Assembly: GCA_014238905.1 (NCBI GenBank) | Contig: JABAAE010000019.1 | Coordinates: 1-64,000, forward strand | Source of the DNA: Planctomycetota bacterium | Lineage (GTDB): Bacteria; Planctomycetota; Planctomycetia; Pirellulales; Pirellulaceae | Length of the DNA stretch: 64,000 nt | Reading direction: 5' to 3' | Program-made: the position numbers and the translations under genes | Notes under the pieces: generated by a model | What the model was told of the DNA's origin: nothing | Database searches by the model: none | What the model saw: the letters and a program-made list of their open reading frames with translations, nothing else | Shown: positions 7,960 to 17,093 of the stretch, in pieces | Numbering within the stretch: position 1 is the first letter of the stretch | Layout: each line of letters begins with the position of its first letter

Positions 7960-10266
7960 TCAATCGCCCGTTACGGCAGGTCCCCGGACCGCAAAGAGTT
8001 CACAACGGTCGGTACTTTTCTGGTCGAGCTCGGTTAGCTCGAGTTTTTGCAGAAACGGAAGGCTCGTCCTGATGAGTTGGGGATAATCGGGGGAACCAGC
8101 GGTGTCACTCACCTGGTATCCATAGGTGTTAGACAAGCGTTCCAATTCCGACCAATTGACCAGTAAATGGGTGATCCCTTCCGCTTTTAGATCCGCCTGG
8201 GCCTGGGCCGGTGTTTTACCATTGAGACGACAGAACGTCTCGCAGGTATCAAAACAGGTGTTGTAAATCACTTCAAATTGAGCGGTAAACGGGCGACATT
8301 CGCCCAGTAACAGGACCTTCGCTGCCGGTTGGTTTTCATTGATCCAGGCAACGTATTGGGTCGCCGCACTAAGGGGCACGATGTCGGGATGCTCGTAATC
8401 GCGTGAACGCTGATACCGAAGGTCGAGATGTTCCAGATTTGCCAAAACTCGGACGTCCCCTACAAGACGACTGGTTGAAATCCAGAGGTTCGAACCGACC
8501 CCCGTTAACAGGACCGATGTGGCCACCACGATCCAAGCTGGATGACGGGTCCACGTTAATCCAAACGCCGCCACCAGGCAGGCCAGAGGAAAAACCGGTA
8601 GCAGGAATCTCTCCAGTCGGTGAGTGAGCAGCCACCACGCGACAAATGAAAATCCGACCCAGCCGATCATGATCATCAGCCACTTCTCTTTGCGGGCGAT
8701 CACCAGAGCCATCACCATCAACGGAAAAACTAGCGGGTTGAGCCATTTATAGGTCACCAGCAACGAAAGCAGACTCGACTGCAGATGTCCAGCAGTCCAC
8801 GCCTGGCTATTGGCAGCATGGGCGAGATTCCACTGTTGGATCTGCAGTGGTGTTTGGTGAGATTGGAAAACCGATTCCAGCAGCGGGTAGACCGGATTGC
8901 CAATCCAAATCAAGTTCTTTAGCAGCCAAGGGCCCGCAATCAGCAATATTCCCAAAAGGAAAAATCCTGAGATGCGGATGCCTGGTTGGAGTGGAATTGC
9001 CCGCGTTCGCAGGAGGCCGGCGATCAACAAAGCGATGGGTAAGGCGACGAACAGAACGGCTGTATATTTGCAGGCGATCGCGCTACCAACGAAAATTCCA
9101 AGCAGAACAAAAGCCCCCTTCCAGTGGCCCGTTTCTTCTTTGACGTGGTGGCCCAGAGGCTTCGATCTCAAATTCAGACAGCTGATAACCAGCAAGCCTG
9201 CCAATAGATAAAACCCCATCGCTCCTTCGTTGTAGCCGACAATGCTATTGGCAGTGACCCAGGGAGTACAGAGATAAATCACCGCAGCCGCTCCGCCGAA
9301 GTAGGCATCTTTCCAGCGGCAACCAATCGCAAATAGCAGGCCGCTGCTGAGGATCGAAAACAGTCCTGAGATGGTTTTGCCGATATGAGCTCCCCACCAC
9401 CAATCGGACGGCCCAAAACTAAAAAGCATCGCGAACAAAGCATGCATTTCGGTTCCCAGTGGCATGTTGCCATACACATTGTTAGGCAAAAACTGGACGC
9501 CGCCCCCCTGAAACCACTCTTTAGGGACCTGAAGATGATATTCTCGCACGTCGAATTCCCAAGGCGAGATCATGCTCCCCAGCAGAATAAAAAGACCAAA
9601 GGGAATGCCTGCCAACCATAGCCATTTTTGCCAGTTGGCCGGGGCTTGTGATCGGGTTTCCGAGGGGACGTCGTCACCTGGGGCGGCCAAGGAGGTTCCT
9701 GGAGAAATCCAGCCTGCCACTGCCAGTCCGACCGCAGGCAAGAGGCAGGCGATTTTCCAGTGATAAAGCTGGAGCATGCCCGCCAGAAGCGTTCCGGTGG
9801 AAAGCAGGCTAAGTCCCACGCCCAACTGCAGCAGAGTTTTTTCCAGCGTTGTGTAACGGTTCGCTGAAGGGATCTGATCGGGCGGGGTGAGCCATTGGGA
9901 AATCAGCCGAAAAACAAATCGGCCCATGCCCAAGGCGATCAGCAGGTGAAAGGTGACCCCGGCCACGATCGGCCAGCGGTCGAACAAGTGGATCGATCCA
10001 TCCGCCGATCCGGTCCAATAAGCCCAGTAAATCGACGGGTTTTGCATTAACGAGAGGTAAATCCCCAGCCGGACACCAGCCTCCGTTGTGGTCAACAGAA
10101 AATAGAACAGATAAACTAACAAGAATCCGCAAAAGAGGATGGTCGCTGCGAATTCTCGATCTAAACCGGCGGCATGGCTAGCCCCAGCCGAGTTTCCTGA
10201 CGGTGATGCTGCCTCTGCAAAAGGCATTCCCGGTTTCTTTGATTTTCGCGGTTGTTTTTTGCCCAC
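7960..10266 (-). CDS. GT-C-type integral membrane glycosyltransferase
   Basis: The 768-residue product has a basic cytoplasmic N-terminus (GKKQPRKSKK), then about 12 or more hydrophobic segments, and a soluble C-terminal domain of about 170 residues. The first large loop contains FDVREYHLQVPKEWF (Asp239, Glu242), which resembles the DxD/DxE loop of GT-C enzymes (PMT/ArnT/PglB-like) that use polyprenyl-phosphate sugars and act on the outer face of the inner membrane. Such enzymes glycosylate proteins or lipid A. The start is a GTG at 10266; an ATG at residue 14 is an alternative. It is divergent from the DapA-family gene. Neighbouring carbohydrate enzymes fit a role in glycan metabolism, but the acceptor cannot be inferred. 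Confidence 0.7.
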   Translation of the reverse strand: MGKKQPRKSKKPGMPFAEAASPSGNSAGASHAAGLDREFAATILFCGFLLVYLFYFLLTTTEAGVRLGIYLSLMQNPSIYWAYWTGSADGSIHLFDRWPIVAGVTFHLLIALGMGRFVFRLISQWLTPPDQIPSANRYTTLEKTLLQLGVGLSLLSTGTLLAGMLQLYHWKIACLLPAVGLAVAGWISPGTSLAAPGDDVPSETRSQAPANWQKWLWLAGIPFGLFILLGSMISPWEFDVREYHLQVPKEWFQGGGVQFLPNNVYGNMPLGTEMHALFAMLFSFGPSDWWWGAHIGKTISGLFSILSSGLLFAIGCRWKDAYFGGAAAVIYLCTPWVTANSIVGYNEGAMGFYLLAGLLVISCLNLRSKPLGHHVKEETGHWKGAFVLLGIFVGSAIACKYTAVLFVALPIALLIAGLLRTRAIPLQPGIRISGFFLLGILLIAGPWLLKNLIWIGNPVYPLLESVFQSHQTPLQIQQWNLAHAANSQAWTAGHLQSSLLSLLVTYKWLNPLVFPLMVMALVIARKEKWLMIMIGWVGFSFVAWWLLTHRLERFLLPVFPLACLVAAFGLTWTRHPAWIVVATSVLLTGVGSNLWISTSRLVGDVRVLANLEHLDLRYQRSRDYEHPDIVPLSAATQYVAWINENQPAAKVLLLGECRPFTAQFEVIYNTCFDTCETFCRLNGKTPAQAQADLKAEGITHLLVNWSELERLSNTYGYQVSDTAGSPDYPQLIRTSLPFLQKLELTELDQKSTDRCELFAVRGPAVTGD

Positions 10267-10440
10267 ACGATCTTTTATTGCAATTTAAAATAAGATTGGC
10301 GTGACCTATCGATCCGTTTTGGGAGGTCCCGCTAACGATTTTAACGGATAAAGGGAATCTGTAGCAGATCATTATCGTGCATTTCCACGACGATCTAAAG
10401 CCGGTTCAGAGATTTAATCAACCAACCATCGGTGGTCGAA

Positions 10441-11445
10441 ATGACGAAACTGCAGGGGATTTTTACACCCAACCTGGTGCCACTGGACCAGAACCTGGAG
10501 ATCAATGAGGCCGAATTGCGTCGTTACGTGAATTGGTTGATCGACAAGGGCGTCGATGGTCTTTACCCCAACGGTTCAACGGGTGAATTTACAAGGTTTA
10601 CTGCCGAAGAACGGGTGCGAATCATTGAGATCATCGCCGATGAAAATCGTGGGAGAGTCCCAATTTTGGCCGGTGCAGCCGAAGCGAATACACGCGAGAC
10701 GATCAAAGCCTGTGAACGATATCACGAATTGGGAGTCCGGGCGGTGGCGATTGTCTCCCCCTTTTATTACAAATTGACGCCTGATGGGGTGTACGCCTAC
10801 TTCAAAGAAATCGCCGATAATTCCCCGGTCGATGTGACCCTCTACAACATTCCGATGTTCGCCTCGCCCATCGATGTTCCGACGGTTTTGCGATTGGTGG
10901 AAGAGTGTCCCCGGGTGGCGGCGATCAAAGATTCCTCAGGCGACCTGCCGCATATGATGCGGATGATTGCAGCGGTGAAATCCGTTCGCCCAGATTTTTC
11001 TTTTCTGACCGGTTGGGAAGCTGCCCTGATGCCCATGCTGTTGATTGGTGCCGATGGTGGAACGAATGCGACCAGTGGAATCATTCCGGAGGTGACGAAA
11101 AAACTTTACGATATGACGCGGGCCGGACAAATCGATCAGGCCCGGGATCTGCAGTATCGACTGTTGCCGATTTTTGACGCGATGATTTACTCGGCGGAAT
11201 TTCCAGAAGGCTTTCGGGCGGCACTCCGTCTGCGAGGCTTTAAGACCGGTCGCGGGCGGCAACCGCAGTCCGAAATGCAATTAAATGCCCTGGAAGAACT
11301 TAGCCGGAAGTTGCAATGCCTTTTGGCGGACGAAGGGTTTACCGATGAACCCATTGGTGGTTGTCAGGTGGGGGAATCTGGGGAAATCGATTCCCAGCAG
11401 ATTGCGGATATTGTTCAGGATGTCATCCGAGAAATGCGGTCCTAG
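10441..11445 (+). CDS. dihydrodipicolinate synthase / N-acetylneuraminate lyase family aldolase
   Basis: A class I aldolase of the DapA/NanA family, which forms a Schiff base between a lysine and a 2-oxo acid such as pyruvate. The signatures are clear: GLYPNGSTGEF near residue 45 (pyruvate-binding loop, where DapA has GTTGE), LYNIPMF (Tyr135 proton relay) and VAAIKDSSGD (Lys163). The frame is open from a GTG at 10432, but the ATG at 10441 gives the usual N-terminus (MTKLQGIFTPNLVPLD). At 334 residues it is longer than the usual 290-300, with an acidic C-terminal tail of about 35 residues (after FTDEPIGG). It lies 405 bp upstream of a sialate-O-acetylesterase-like gene on the same strand, so a role in sialic acid or related sugar-acid breakdown is a fair inference. 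Lysine biosynthesis is less likely in this context. Confidence 0.88.
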   Translation: MTKLQGIFTPNLVPLDQNLEINEAELRRYVNWLIDKGVDGLYPNGSTGEFTRFTAEERVRIIEIIADENRGRVPILAGAAEANTRETIKACERYHELGVRAVAIVSPFYYKLTPDGVYAYFKEIADNSPVDVTLYNIPMFASPIDVPTVLRLVEECPRVAAIKDSSGDLPHMMRMIAAVKSVRPDFSFLTGWEAALMPMLLIGADGGTNATSGIIPEVTKKLYDMTRAGQIDQARDLQYRLLPIFDAMIYSAEFPEGFRAALRLRGFKTGRGRQPQSEMQLNALEELSRKLQCLLADEGFTDEPIGGCQVGESGEIDSQQIADIVQDVIREMRS

Positions 11446-11850
11446 TCTTTTTCGAGCAAGTCCTGGCCATTTCAAGAGCGTTACTTTTCGGTGATTTCGC
11501 GAGTTGCTCTGAGGTGTTTTCGCGATTGATACTCTCCGGGTCTTCAAGAGAGAGGCTCTCCGGGGTCTTCAAGAGAGAGGCTCTCTGGCGATTGCCAAGG
11601 CGAAGAATCTTCGTTGAAAGAGCCAAGCAGGACCATCGTATCCGACCCGTTCGGTTGTCGTTGCCCGAAGTTGCCATGCCTTTGCGAGCCTTCGATGGTT
11701 TAGCCGGTCTCCCCGGGCCTCGGCTCCCGGTTACAATAGAGTGTCCGCTGAGGAGAGTTTCTTCTCGGGCAAGCCGGTTTGTCTGGGGATTCACCAACCC
11801 ATCTCTTTCACCCAAATGTTTTATTGACGATGCCTTGTCGAGGAAAAAAT
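11446..11850. other. spacer with a 24/25-bp tandem duplication
   Basis: CTCTCCGGG(G)TCTTCAAGAGAGAGG occurs at 11532-11555 and again at 11556-11580, differing by one G. The remainder holds no gene. A GAGGA box at 11840-11844 lies just before the next start codon. Confidence 0.7.
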
Positions 11851-12900
11851 ATGAAAGCCACCCTGCTCGAAGCCCTGGTTTGGTCAACGCTAAAAAAACT
11901 TTTGATCGGCTGCGTCGGGGTCCTTGTCGCACTCGGTCAAGCGATCCCATCCGAGGCCCAACAACGGGACACGGGCCAACCTGGGAACGGCAAATTGAAG
12001 GTCTTTTTGCTTGCTGGGCAATCTAACATGCAGGGACATGGTGTGATCCAATCCAATCCAGATCGCAATGGTGGAAAGGGTTCTTTGGAATACCTGGTGA
12101 AGAATGAAAAGACCCGGGCCCAATTCTCGCATCTGGTGGATCAGGACGGTCATTGGAAATCACGAAAAGATGTTTGGATTTGGTATTTGGACCGCAAAGG
12201 AGAGTTGACGACTGGGTATGGAGCGAATGAAAAACTGATTGGGCCGGAGCTTCAGTTTGGACACGTGGTCGGTGATTATTTTGATGACCAGGTGCTGCTG
12301 ATCAAGACGGCGTGGGGTGGCAAATCAGTGGCCGTCGATTTTCGCTCTCCCGGTTCCGGGAAAATTGGGCCGGAATTCAGCGAGCAGTTTATCGAGCAAC
12401 TGAAAGAAAAACCAGAAACAGTTGGTTTCTATTACCGTGAAATGTTGCGGCATTTTCGGGGTGTTTTGAAGGGGCTGAAAACGGAGTTTCCAAGTTACGA
12501 CGGCAAAGGTTACGAGGTGGTGGGAGTCGGTTGGCATCAGGGTTGGAACGATCGCGTGAACCAGTCATTTAACGATCACTATAAGGAAAACCTGGCCAGA
12601 ATGATTAAGGATTTGAGGAAGGATTTGCAGTTGCCTTTGCTTCCGTTTGTCATTGCCGAAACGGGCATGAGTGGAGTCAACGAGACCCATCCGCGTGCTG
12701 TGTCCCTGATGAAGGCTCAGGCCGCTGTCGCCAAAATGCCCGAATTTGTTGGGAATGTTAGTTTTGTTGCCACTCGAACGTACTTTCGCCCCAAGGAAGA
12801 ATCGCCATCAGGGCAGAGTTATCACTGGAATACCAATGCCCAAACGTATTTCCTGATCGGAGATGGAATGGGCAAGGCAATGATCAAGCTTGTTCAATGA
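11851..12900 (+). CDS. SGNH-type sialate O-acetylesterase-like hydrolase (DUF303 family)
   Basis: An exported carbohydrate esterase of the DUF303/sialate O-acetylesterase family, predicted to remove O-acetyl groups from sugars. After a signal peptide (about residues 1-38) comes the block I nucleophile motif FLLAGQSNMQG. The oxyanion-type block VGWHQGWND lies near residue 230, and a conserved SYHWNTNAQTYF near the end supplies the histidine. The ATG at 11851 has GAGGA six bases upstream; the longer open frame from 11779 is unlikely. Its product shares long stretches with the esterase at 13867-14874 (GGKGSLEYLVK, GPExQFGHVVGD, VLLIKTAWGGKS), so the two are paralogues. It follows the aldolase gene on the same strand and converges with the EEP-family gene. 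The real substrate is unknown. Confidence 0.88.
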   Translation: MKATLLEALVWSTLKKLLIGCVGVLVALGQAIPSEAQQRDTGQPGNGKLKVFLLAGQSNMQGHGVIQSNPDRNGGKGSLEYLVKNEKTRAQFSHLVDQDGHWKSRKDVWIWYLDRKGELTTGYGANEKLIGPELQFGHVVGDYFDDQVLLIKTAWGGKSVAVDFRSPGSGKIGPEFSEQFIEQLKEKPETVGFYYREMLRHFRGVLKGLKTEFPSYDGKGYEVVGVGWHQGWNDRVNQSFNDHYKENLARMIKDLRKDLQLPLLPFVIAETGMSGVNETHPRAVSLMKAQAAVAKMPEFVGNVSFVATRTYFRPKEESPSGQSYHWNTNAQTYFLIGDGMGKAMIKLVQ

Positions 12901-12961
12901 TGACTCAGAACCGTTCTCTTTTTACATCCAAATCAAATCCCACGCCCGTTCAACGGGACGG

Positions 12962-13870
12962 TTAATTCAACTTGAAAACCGCCAAAACCGCACGGTGATC
13001 TGAGGCCACCGCCTCTTTTAAAACGGTTGTTTTTAAACAGTGAAATCGTGTTTTGGGCCAACTGAACACAAAGTCAATTTGTCGGGTTGGAGATTTGACG
13101 GGGACGGTTGGCAAAATCGTGGAGTTGGATCGTTGAAGATGAGCTTCGATGGCTTTGAGAGTCGGGCTGTTGTCAACGTCGTTAAAATCGCCGGCGATGA
13201 TGGCCAGTTTTGCTTCATTTTGAGCAATGATTTTGGGGATGACCTTCGCCGATCGAATTCGATCGGTATCGATGCGCCGATGATCAAAGTGAGTCGCCAT
13301 GAAAAGTAACGGCGATTGTGTTCCGATCGCTTGGGAGGAAATCTGTACAGAAAGAATGCCCCTTGGTTCCCCGTCGGTCAGGTTCGGAAGTGGCGTGTTC
13401 TGCTGGCGAGTAAAGGGATGCTTGGAAAGAATGGCATTTCCATATTTCCCCCCCTGGAAATCTAGGTTCGCGCCAAAAGCTGCGTATGGCATTTTGGTGA
13501 GTTTCTTCAATTCCGCTAACTGGTCGACTTGATCGGTGCGAGTCGTCTTTTGATCGACTTCCTGTAGCGCAACCAAGTCCGGATGAACCGAAAGAATCAC
13601 CTTGGCAATCCGATTGAGATCGAGTTGGCGATCGATGCCCTCGCCGTGATGGATGTTGTAACTGAGGACCCGTAGGGTCCGGATCTCCTCGCCGGAGGTT
13701 GAGTCCTGCAGGGTGGCTGATTTCTGGCGGGTTGGTTCTCGCAACAGGGATTTCTGCCCACCGGTCGCCGCCGATGGGGATTGCCATGCCTGGACGGGCA
13801 GGCTAACGCCAAGGCAAACCAGGATGACGACCCACAAAACGTTGGCTTCGAAGTTTGGAGTTTTTTTCAT
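12962..13870 (-). CDS. exported endonuclease/exonuclease/phosphatase (EEP) family protein
   Basis: This 302-residue protein belongs to the DNase I/EEP superfamily of metal-dependent phosphodiesterases. Conserved blocks are LRVLSYNIHHGEG (Asn), DLVALQEVD (metal-binding Glu), MATHFDHR (His), IIAGDFNDVDNSP (Asp/Asn) and ASDHRAV (the catalytic SDH at the end). A signal peptide of about 28 residues precedes it, so it acts outside the cytoplasm. Its start codon overlaps the stop of the upstream esterase gene (ATGA at 13867-13870), with AGGA a few bases before, so the two are translationally coupled. Members cleave nucleic acids, phospholipids or inositol phosphates; the substrate is not evident. 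A second EEP gene in the window is at 54106-55005. Confidence 0.88.
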   Translation of the reverse strand: MKKTPNFEANVLWVVILVCLGVSLPVQAWQSPSAATGGQKSLLREPTRQKSATLQDSTSGEEIRTLRVLSYNIHHGEGIDRQLDLNRIAKVILSVHPDLVALQEVDQKTTRTDQVDQLAELKKLTKMPYAAFGANLDFQGGKYGNAILSKHPFTRQQNTPLPNLTDGEPRGILSVQISSQAIGTQSPLLFMATHFDHRRIDTDRIRSAKVIPKIIAQNEAKLAIIAGDFNDVDNSPTLKAIEAHLQRSNSTILPTVPVKSPTRQIDFVFSWPKTRFHCLKTTVLKEAVASDHRAVLAVFKLN

Positions 13871-14874
13871 GGTCTTTTTCCTGTTGACGGATCTGCAGGG
13901 GTTTGGATGAGCTGCACCATGGCATTTCCCAAAGCTTCCCCAATCAGAAAATAAGTTTCGGCGTTACTGTTCCAGTGGTATCCCTGACGGGAGGGTGACT
14001 CAGCGGCTGGGCGGAAGAAATCCCGCGTTTCGACGGTGGCGACCGAGCCGGCAAAGAGCGCGTGTTGAGCCACGTTGAACTGGGCCTCAATGATGCCCAG
14101 CCGGCGATCGATTTTTTGATTTCGGCCCCCAAATCCACTGACTGCAATGGTGACCGGGAGATGGGGCGTTTTCAATTCGACCCGTAGATCCTTAATCAGA
14201 TTAATCAGGTTGGCTTCATACTGGCCGACCCATTCTTTCTTTAAGCCGTCATTCCAACCCTGGTGCCAGACAAATCCTGCGAAATGCACTTTTTGCCCGC
14301 GATAACCCGGCAGGTCATTGGGCCCGTTCTTGAGCACCGATTTAATCTGCTCAATCATTTTTTGATAATACGGACCGACGGTCCCACCTGAGCTGGGAGG
14401 GCGGAAGTCGACGGCCAGACTTTTCCCGCCCCAGGCGGTTTTTATTAGCAGGACCTCGTTTGTCAGCGCATCCCCGACTACATGCCCAAATTGGAATTCT
14501 GGGCCGATCTGATTCGGCCGGGCTCCGTAACCGACCGAAAGTCCACCTGTCCGTCCCAGGTAATTGATATGAACGTCCTTTCGAATGATCCATTTCCCGG
14601 TTTGATCCACGGTATGTTGAAACTGTTTAGCTGTTTTTGCATCTTTGACCAGGTATTCCAGTGATCCTTTTCCACCGTTTTGTTTTGGATTGGCTTTCAC
14701 CTGCCCTGCTCCCTCCATGTTGGACTGGCCGGCCAAGATAAAGACTTCGATGGTGCTTTCTCTGGCGGTCAGGGGCTGGGGAAAAAACTGGGACAAAAAT
14801 AGAAAGCACCCGAGGTGGGGCAAAGAGAGAGCGATCTTGCACGACATTTTTGCCGGAGAAAGAAGTGGATTCAT
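13867..14874 (-). CDS. SGNH-type sialate O-acetylesterase-like hydrolase (DUF303 family), second copy
   Basis: Paralogue of the esterase at 11851-12900, in the opposite orientation. It has a signal peptide ending near LTARES, the nucleophile block FILAGQSNMEGAG, the central VLLIKTAWGGKS, FVWHQGWNDG, and the terminal GYHWNSNAETYFLIG. The open frame starts at 14916 (Met1), with further ATG codons at 14874 and 14847; 14874 gives the most usual signal peptide, but no start has a good binding site. It overlaps the start of the EEP gene by four bases, forming a two-gene operon. Expected role: deacetylation of glycans outside the cytoplasm, perhaps together with the EEP-family enzyme. Confidence 0.85.
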   Translation of the reverse strand: MNPLLSPAKMSCKIALSLPHLGCFLFLSQFFPQPLTARESTIEVFILAGQSNMEGAGQVKANPKQNGGKGSLEYLVKDAKTAKQFQHTVDQTGKWIIRKDVHINYLGRTGGLSVGYGARPNQIGPEFQFGHVVGDALTNEVLLIKTAWGGKSLAVDFRPPSSGGTVGPYYQKMIEQIKSVLKNGPNDLPGYRGQKVHFAGFVWHQGWNDGLKKEWVGQYEANLINLIKDLRVELKTPHLPVTIAVSGFGGRNQKIDRRLGIIEAQFNVAQHALFAGSVATVETRDFFRPAAESPSRQGYHWNSNAETYFLIGEALGNAMVQLIQTPADPSTGKRP

Positions 14875-15059
14875 GAGGCTCTTTTTTTTCAGGGGTGTTG
14901 GCGGAGATCGGTTCATCGACCAGCGGCAGTGGCAATCTCTTATACTATCATACGGTGGTTCCTTGTTGGCACGATGCCGGGTTGGCTTAAAGCTGTCTCG
15001 GGCAGGTTCGGTGGGGTCCCTGTTCCGATTTCAAGTTCGTCCCACGGTTTGTGCTCAAA

Positions 15060-16163
15060 ATGCTTCATCGTCATCCATTCACTACCGCCCTGCCCTTTTG
15101 CCTGGTACTTTGTCTCGGCCTTTTTTTTGATCGGGCAGGTTCTGATGAGCCAGTTGCCAGGGCGGTTGGAGGGAACCGAATTGACTTTGGTTTATCCCCT
15201 GAAGTTTCCCGTCTCTATTTTGGTTCGTGTGCAAACCAACTTCAACCGATTCCCATCCTCGGTCAGGTTGCGCGGGAAAAACCCGATCTTTTTATTTTTA
15301 TGGGTGACAATATCTATGGGGACACCGAAGACATGAAGGTCCTGTCGGATCAATATCAACTCCTCGCCGCCAATCGAGATTTTCAGTCGCTACAAAAGAC
15401 GTGTCCCGTTTTGGCGACCTGGGATGATCATGATTACGGGGTCAACGATGGGGGAGCGGACTATAAAAAACGTGCGGAATCGGAGAAGATCTTTTTAGAT
15501 TTTTGGAAGGTTAAATCAACTTCACCCAGACGAACGCGGCCAGGCGTCTATGACGTTCAATATTTTGGTTCGCCAGCCAGCCGAATTCAGGTGATTCTAC
15601 TGGATACCCGTTATTTTCGGGGCCCGCTCAAAAAAGGGGTGAGAAGAGTGGGGGGACCCTATTACCCTGACGAGGATCCGAGCATTTCCATGTTGGGTAA
15701 ACGACAATGGGACTGGCTGTCGCGAACGTTGAAAGAACCGGCAAAATTGCGAATCATTGTCAGCAGTATTCAGTTCCTGGCGGGGTCAGCCGGTCAGGAA
15801 ACCTGGTCCAACCTCCCCATGGAAAGAGCGCGATTCATGGAATTGCTTGACTCCCTTCAAGTCGATAACGCTCTTTTTATCAGCGGAGATCGTCATTGGT
15901 CTGAATTGTCAGCTCTGAAAAGGGCGTCGGGTTTGCCGTTATATGATCTAACCAGTAGCAGTTTGAATCGGCCTCATCAGCGTGGAACGCCGACCAAGAA
16001 CGCCTTTCGAGTGATCGAGAAGACGTACCACGAGGAAAATTATGGTCGGATCCTGATCGATTGGAAGCAACAGGATCCGGAATTGACCCTGCAAATCTGT
16101 AACCTGACGGGGGAAGTGATGTTGGGTAAAAAACTACATCTTGGAGATTTAGCTCGTCCTTAA
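15060..16163 (+). CDS. PhoD-like metallophosphatase
   Basis: The 367-residue product matches the alkaline phosphatase D (PhoD)-like branch of the metallophosphoesterases. Visible metal-binding blocks, in order: FGSCANQ, FIFMGDNIYGD, LATWDDHDYGVND and, near residue 275, FISGDRHWSEL. A signal peptide covers about the first 30 residues (MLHRHPF then a hydrophobic core), so the enzyme is exported. The classic PhoD N-terminal domain is absent, as in the shorter eukaryote-like forms. A GTG at 15051 is in frame, but the ATG at 15060 is preferred. It stands alone, divergent from the esterase operon. Expected reaction: hydrolysis of phosphate mono- or diesters with Fe or Ca; the substrate is not known. 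Confidence 0.87.
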   Translation: MLHRHPFTTALPFCLVLCLGLFFDRAGSDEPVARAVGGNRIDFGLSPEVSRLYFGSCANQLQPIPILGQVAREKPDLFIFMGDNIYGDTEDMKVLSDQYQLLAANRDFQSLQKTCPVLATWDDHDYGVNDGGADYKKRAESEKIFLDFWKVKSTSPRRTRPGVYDVQYFGSPASRIQVILLDTRYFRGPLKKGVRRVGGPYYPDEDPSISMLGKRQWDWLSRTLKEPAKLRIIVSSIQFLAGSAGQETWSNLPMERARFMELLDSLQVDNALFISGDRHWSELSALKRASGLPLYDLTSSSLNRPHQRGTPTKNAFRVIEKTYHEENYGRILIDWKQQDPELTLQICNLTGEVMLGKKLHLGDLARP

Positions 16164-16598
16164 ACCGCGGAAACTTCGGAGGATCCATCGCGGGGTGTGG
16201 CGAGGGTGAAACGGGCAGAGACGGATCGGCCGACCTGGTCCGTTAAGCGGAGGGCAGGTTTCGCGGTCAACGCCAGCCACACGGATTCGCAAGGTCCTTA
16301 AAATCATCTTGCCAAACTGGGTGGTTGGGTCAACAGACAGCGGTTTGCAGAACAGGAACGGAGTCCCGGTGGCCAAAGTACCGCCTGGGCTCAGCGAATT
16401 TTGCAAGACGCATAGAAGTTTTGCCGAGAAGTTGGCAGACAAAAAACCTCTGGTTGCGGGTCAGCACTTTTTCCGGTTACTGCCAAGCAAGGTTAGCCGC
16501 TCCCCACCGGAGTCCTCCGGGACCCCCCAGTACGCCGATGGATCGACGCCTGGTACTCAATTAAAAACACAGCTTTCATTTATTTAAAGACCCGGGAA
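16164..16598. other. spacer without recognisable gene
   Basis: A 92-codon plus-strand frame (16309-16587) has no family signature and overlaps a minus-strand frame of similar length, so it is not called. No terminator or repeat was found. Confidence 0.5.
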
Positions 16599-17012
16599 AT
16601 GAGTCCTCTAATTGCCAACAAGTTCACCGAGAAGGATATTCGCCAATGGTTATCCGAGCATGGCTATTATGGAAATTCAGCCAAGTTTGTCGAATTGGAA
16701 CTGCACGCGATCCAATGCCCCGGATGGTTGCAGGTGTTTCGGTTTCAGGTGGAAGCCAAGGCTGCCAATGGAGGCTGGGAGACTTATTTCGGTGCGGTGC
16801 GGGACGATGAGCGAACCCATGAAACGACCATCAAGACGTTTCGTAGTTACGGCCAACAGCAAAAAATCCTTGCCCAGTGGTCGCGTCATCTGATACGGCG
16901 TCAGTCCAGTCGAAGTGATGAATTACTGTCGATGCGGGCGGCAGGCGCCACCGTTTTTTTGTTTATCATGTTGATGTTTCTGCTTGCGATTGTTGTTGAC
17001 CGGTTGAACTGA
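16599..17012 (+). CDS. hypothetical protein with C-terminal membrane anchor
   Basis: A 137-residue protein. Residues 1-105 are soluble and look like a compact alpha/beta domain (ELELHAIQCPGWLQVFRFQVEAK, then YFGAVRDDERTHETTIKTF). Residues about 112-133 (AAGATVFLFIMLMFLLAIVV) form a single transmembrane helix with the C-terminus DRLN outside or at the membrane surface, like a tail-anchored protein. No family was recognised. It lies 81 bp upstream of the DNA glycosylase gene on the same strand and may be co-transcribed with it. The strength of the call rests on codon-like composition and the clear membrane segment. Confidence 0.6.
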   Translation: MSPLIANKFTEKDIRQWLSEHGYYGNSAKFVELELHAIQCPGWLQVFRFQVEAKAANGGWETYFGAVRDDERTHETTIKTFRSYGQQQKILAQWSRHLIRRQSSRSDELLSMRAAGATVFLFIMLMFLLAIVVDRLN

Positions 17013-17093
17013 TGCGAGCTTGCCTGGCGGCGTTCCAACAATCCTGATGTTTTCTCGACAGCGTCTCGACTGCCCACCTTTCTGGAACTTGAA

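Noticed and set aside
8485..8510. GGTTCGAACC resembling a tRNA T-arm
   Set aside because: It lies in the coding frame of the membrane glycosyltransferase, and no acceptor or anticodon arm can be formed around it.
12901..12961. CCCGTT-AACGGG hairpin as a bidirectional terminator
   Set aside because: Stem is short and no T-run follows on either strand.
13284..13787. 167-codon frame in another phase of the EEP gene
   Set aside because: Same strand but a different frame from the EEP enzyme, whose catalytic blocks are complete; the alternative frame is rich in Arg/Ser and has no motif.
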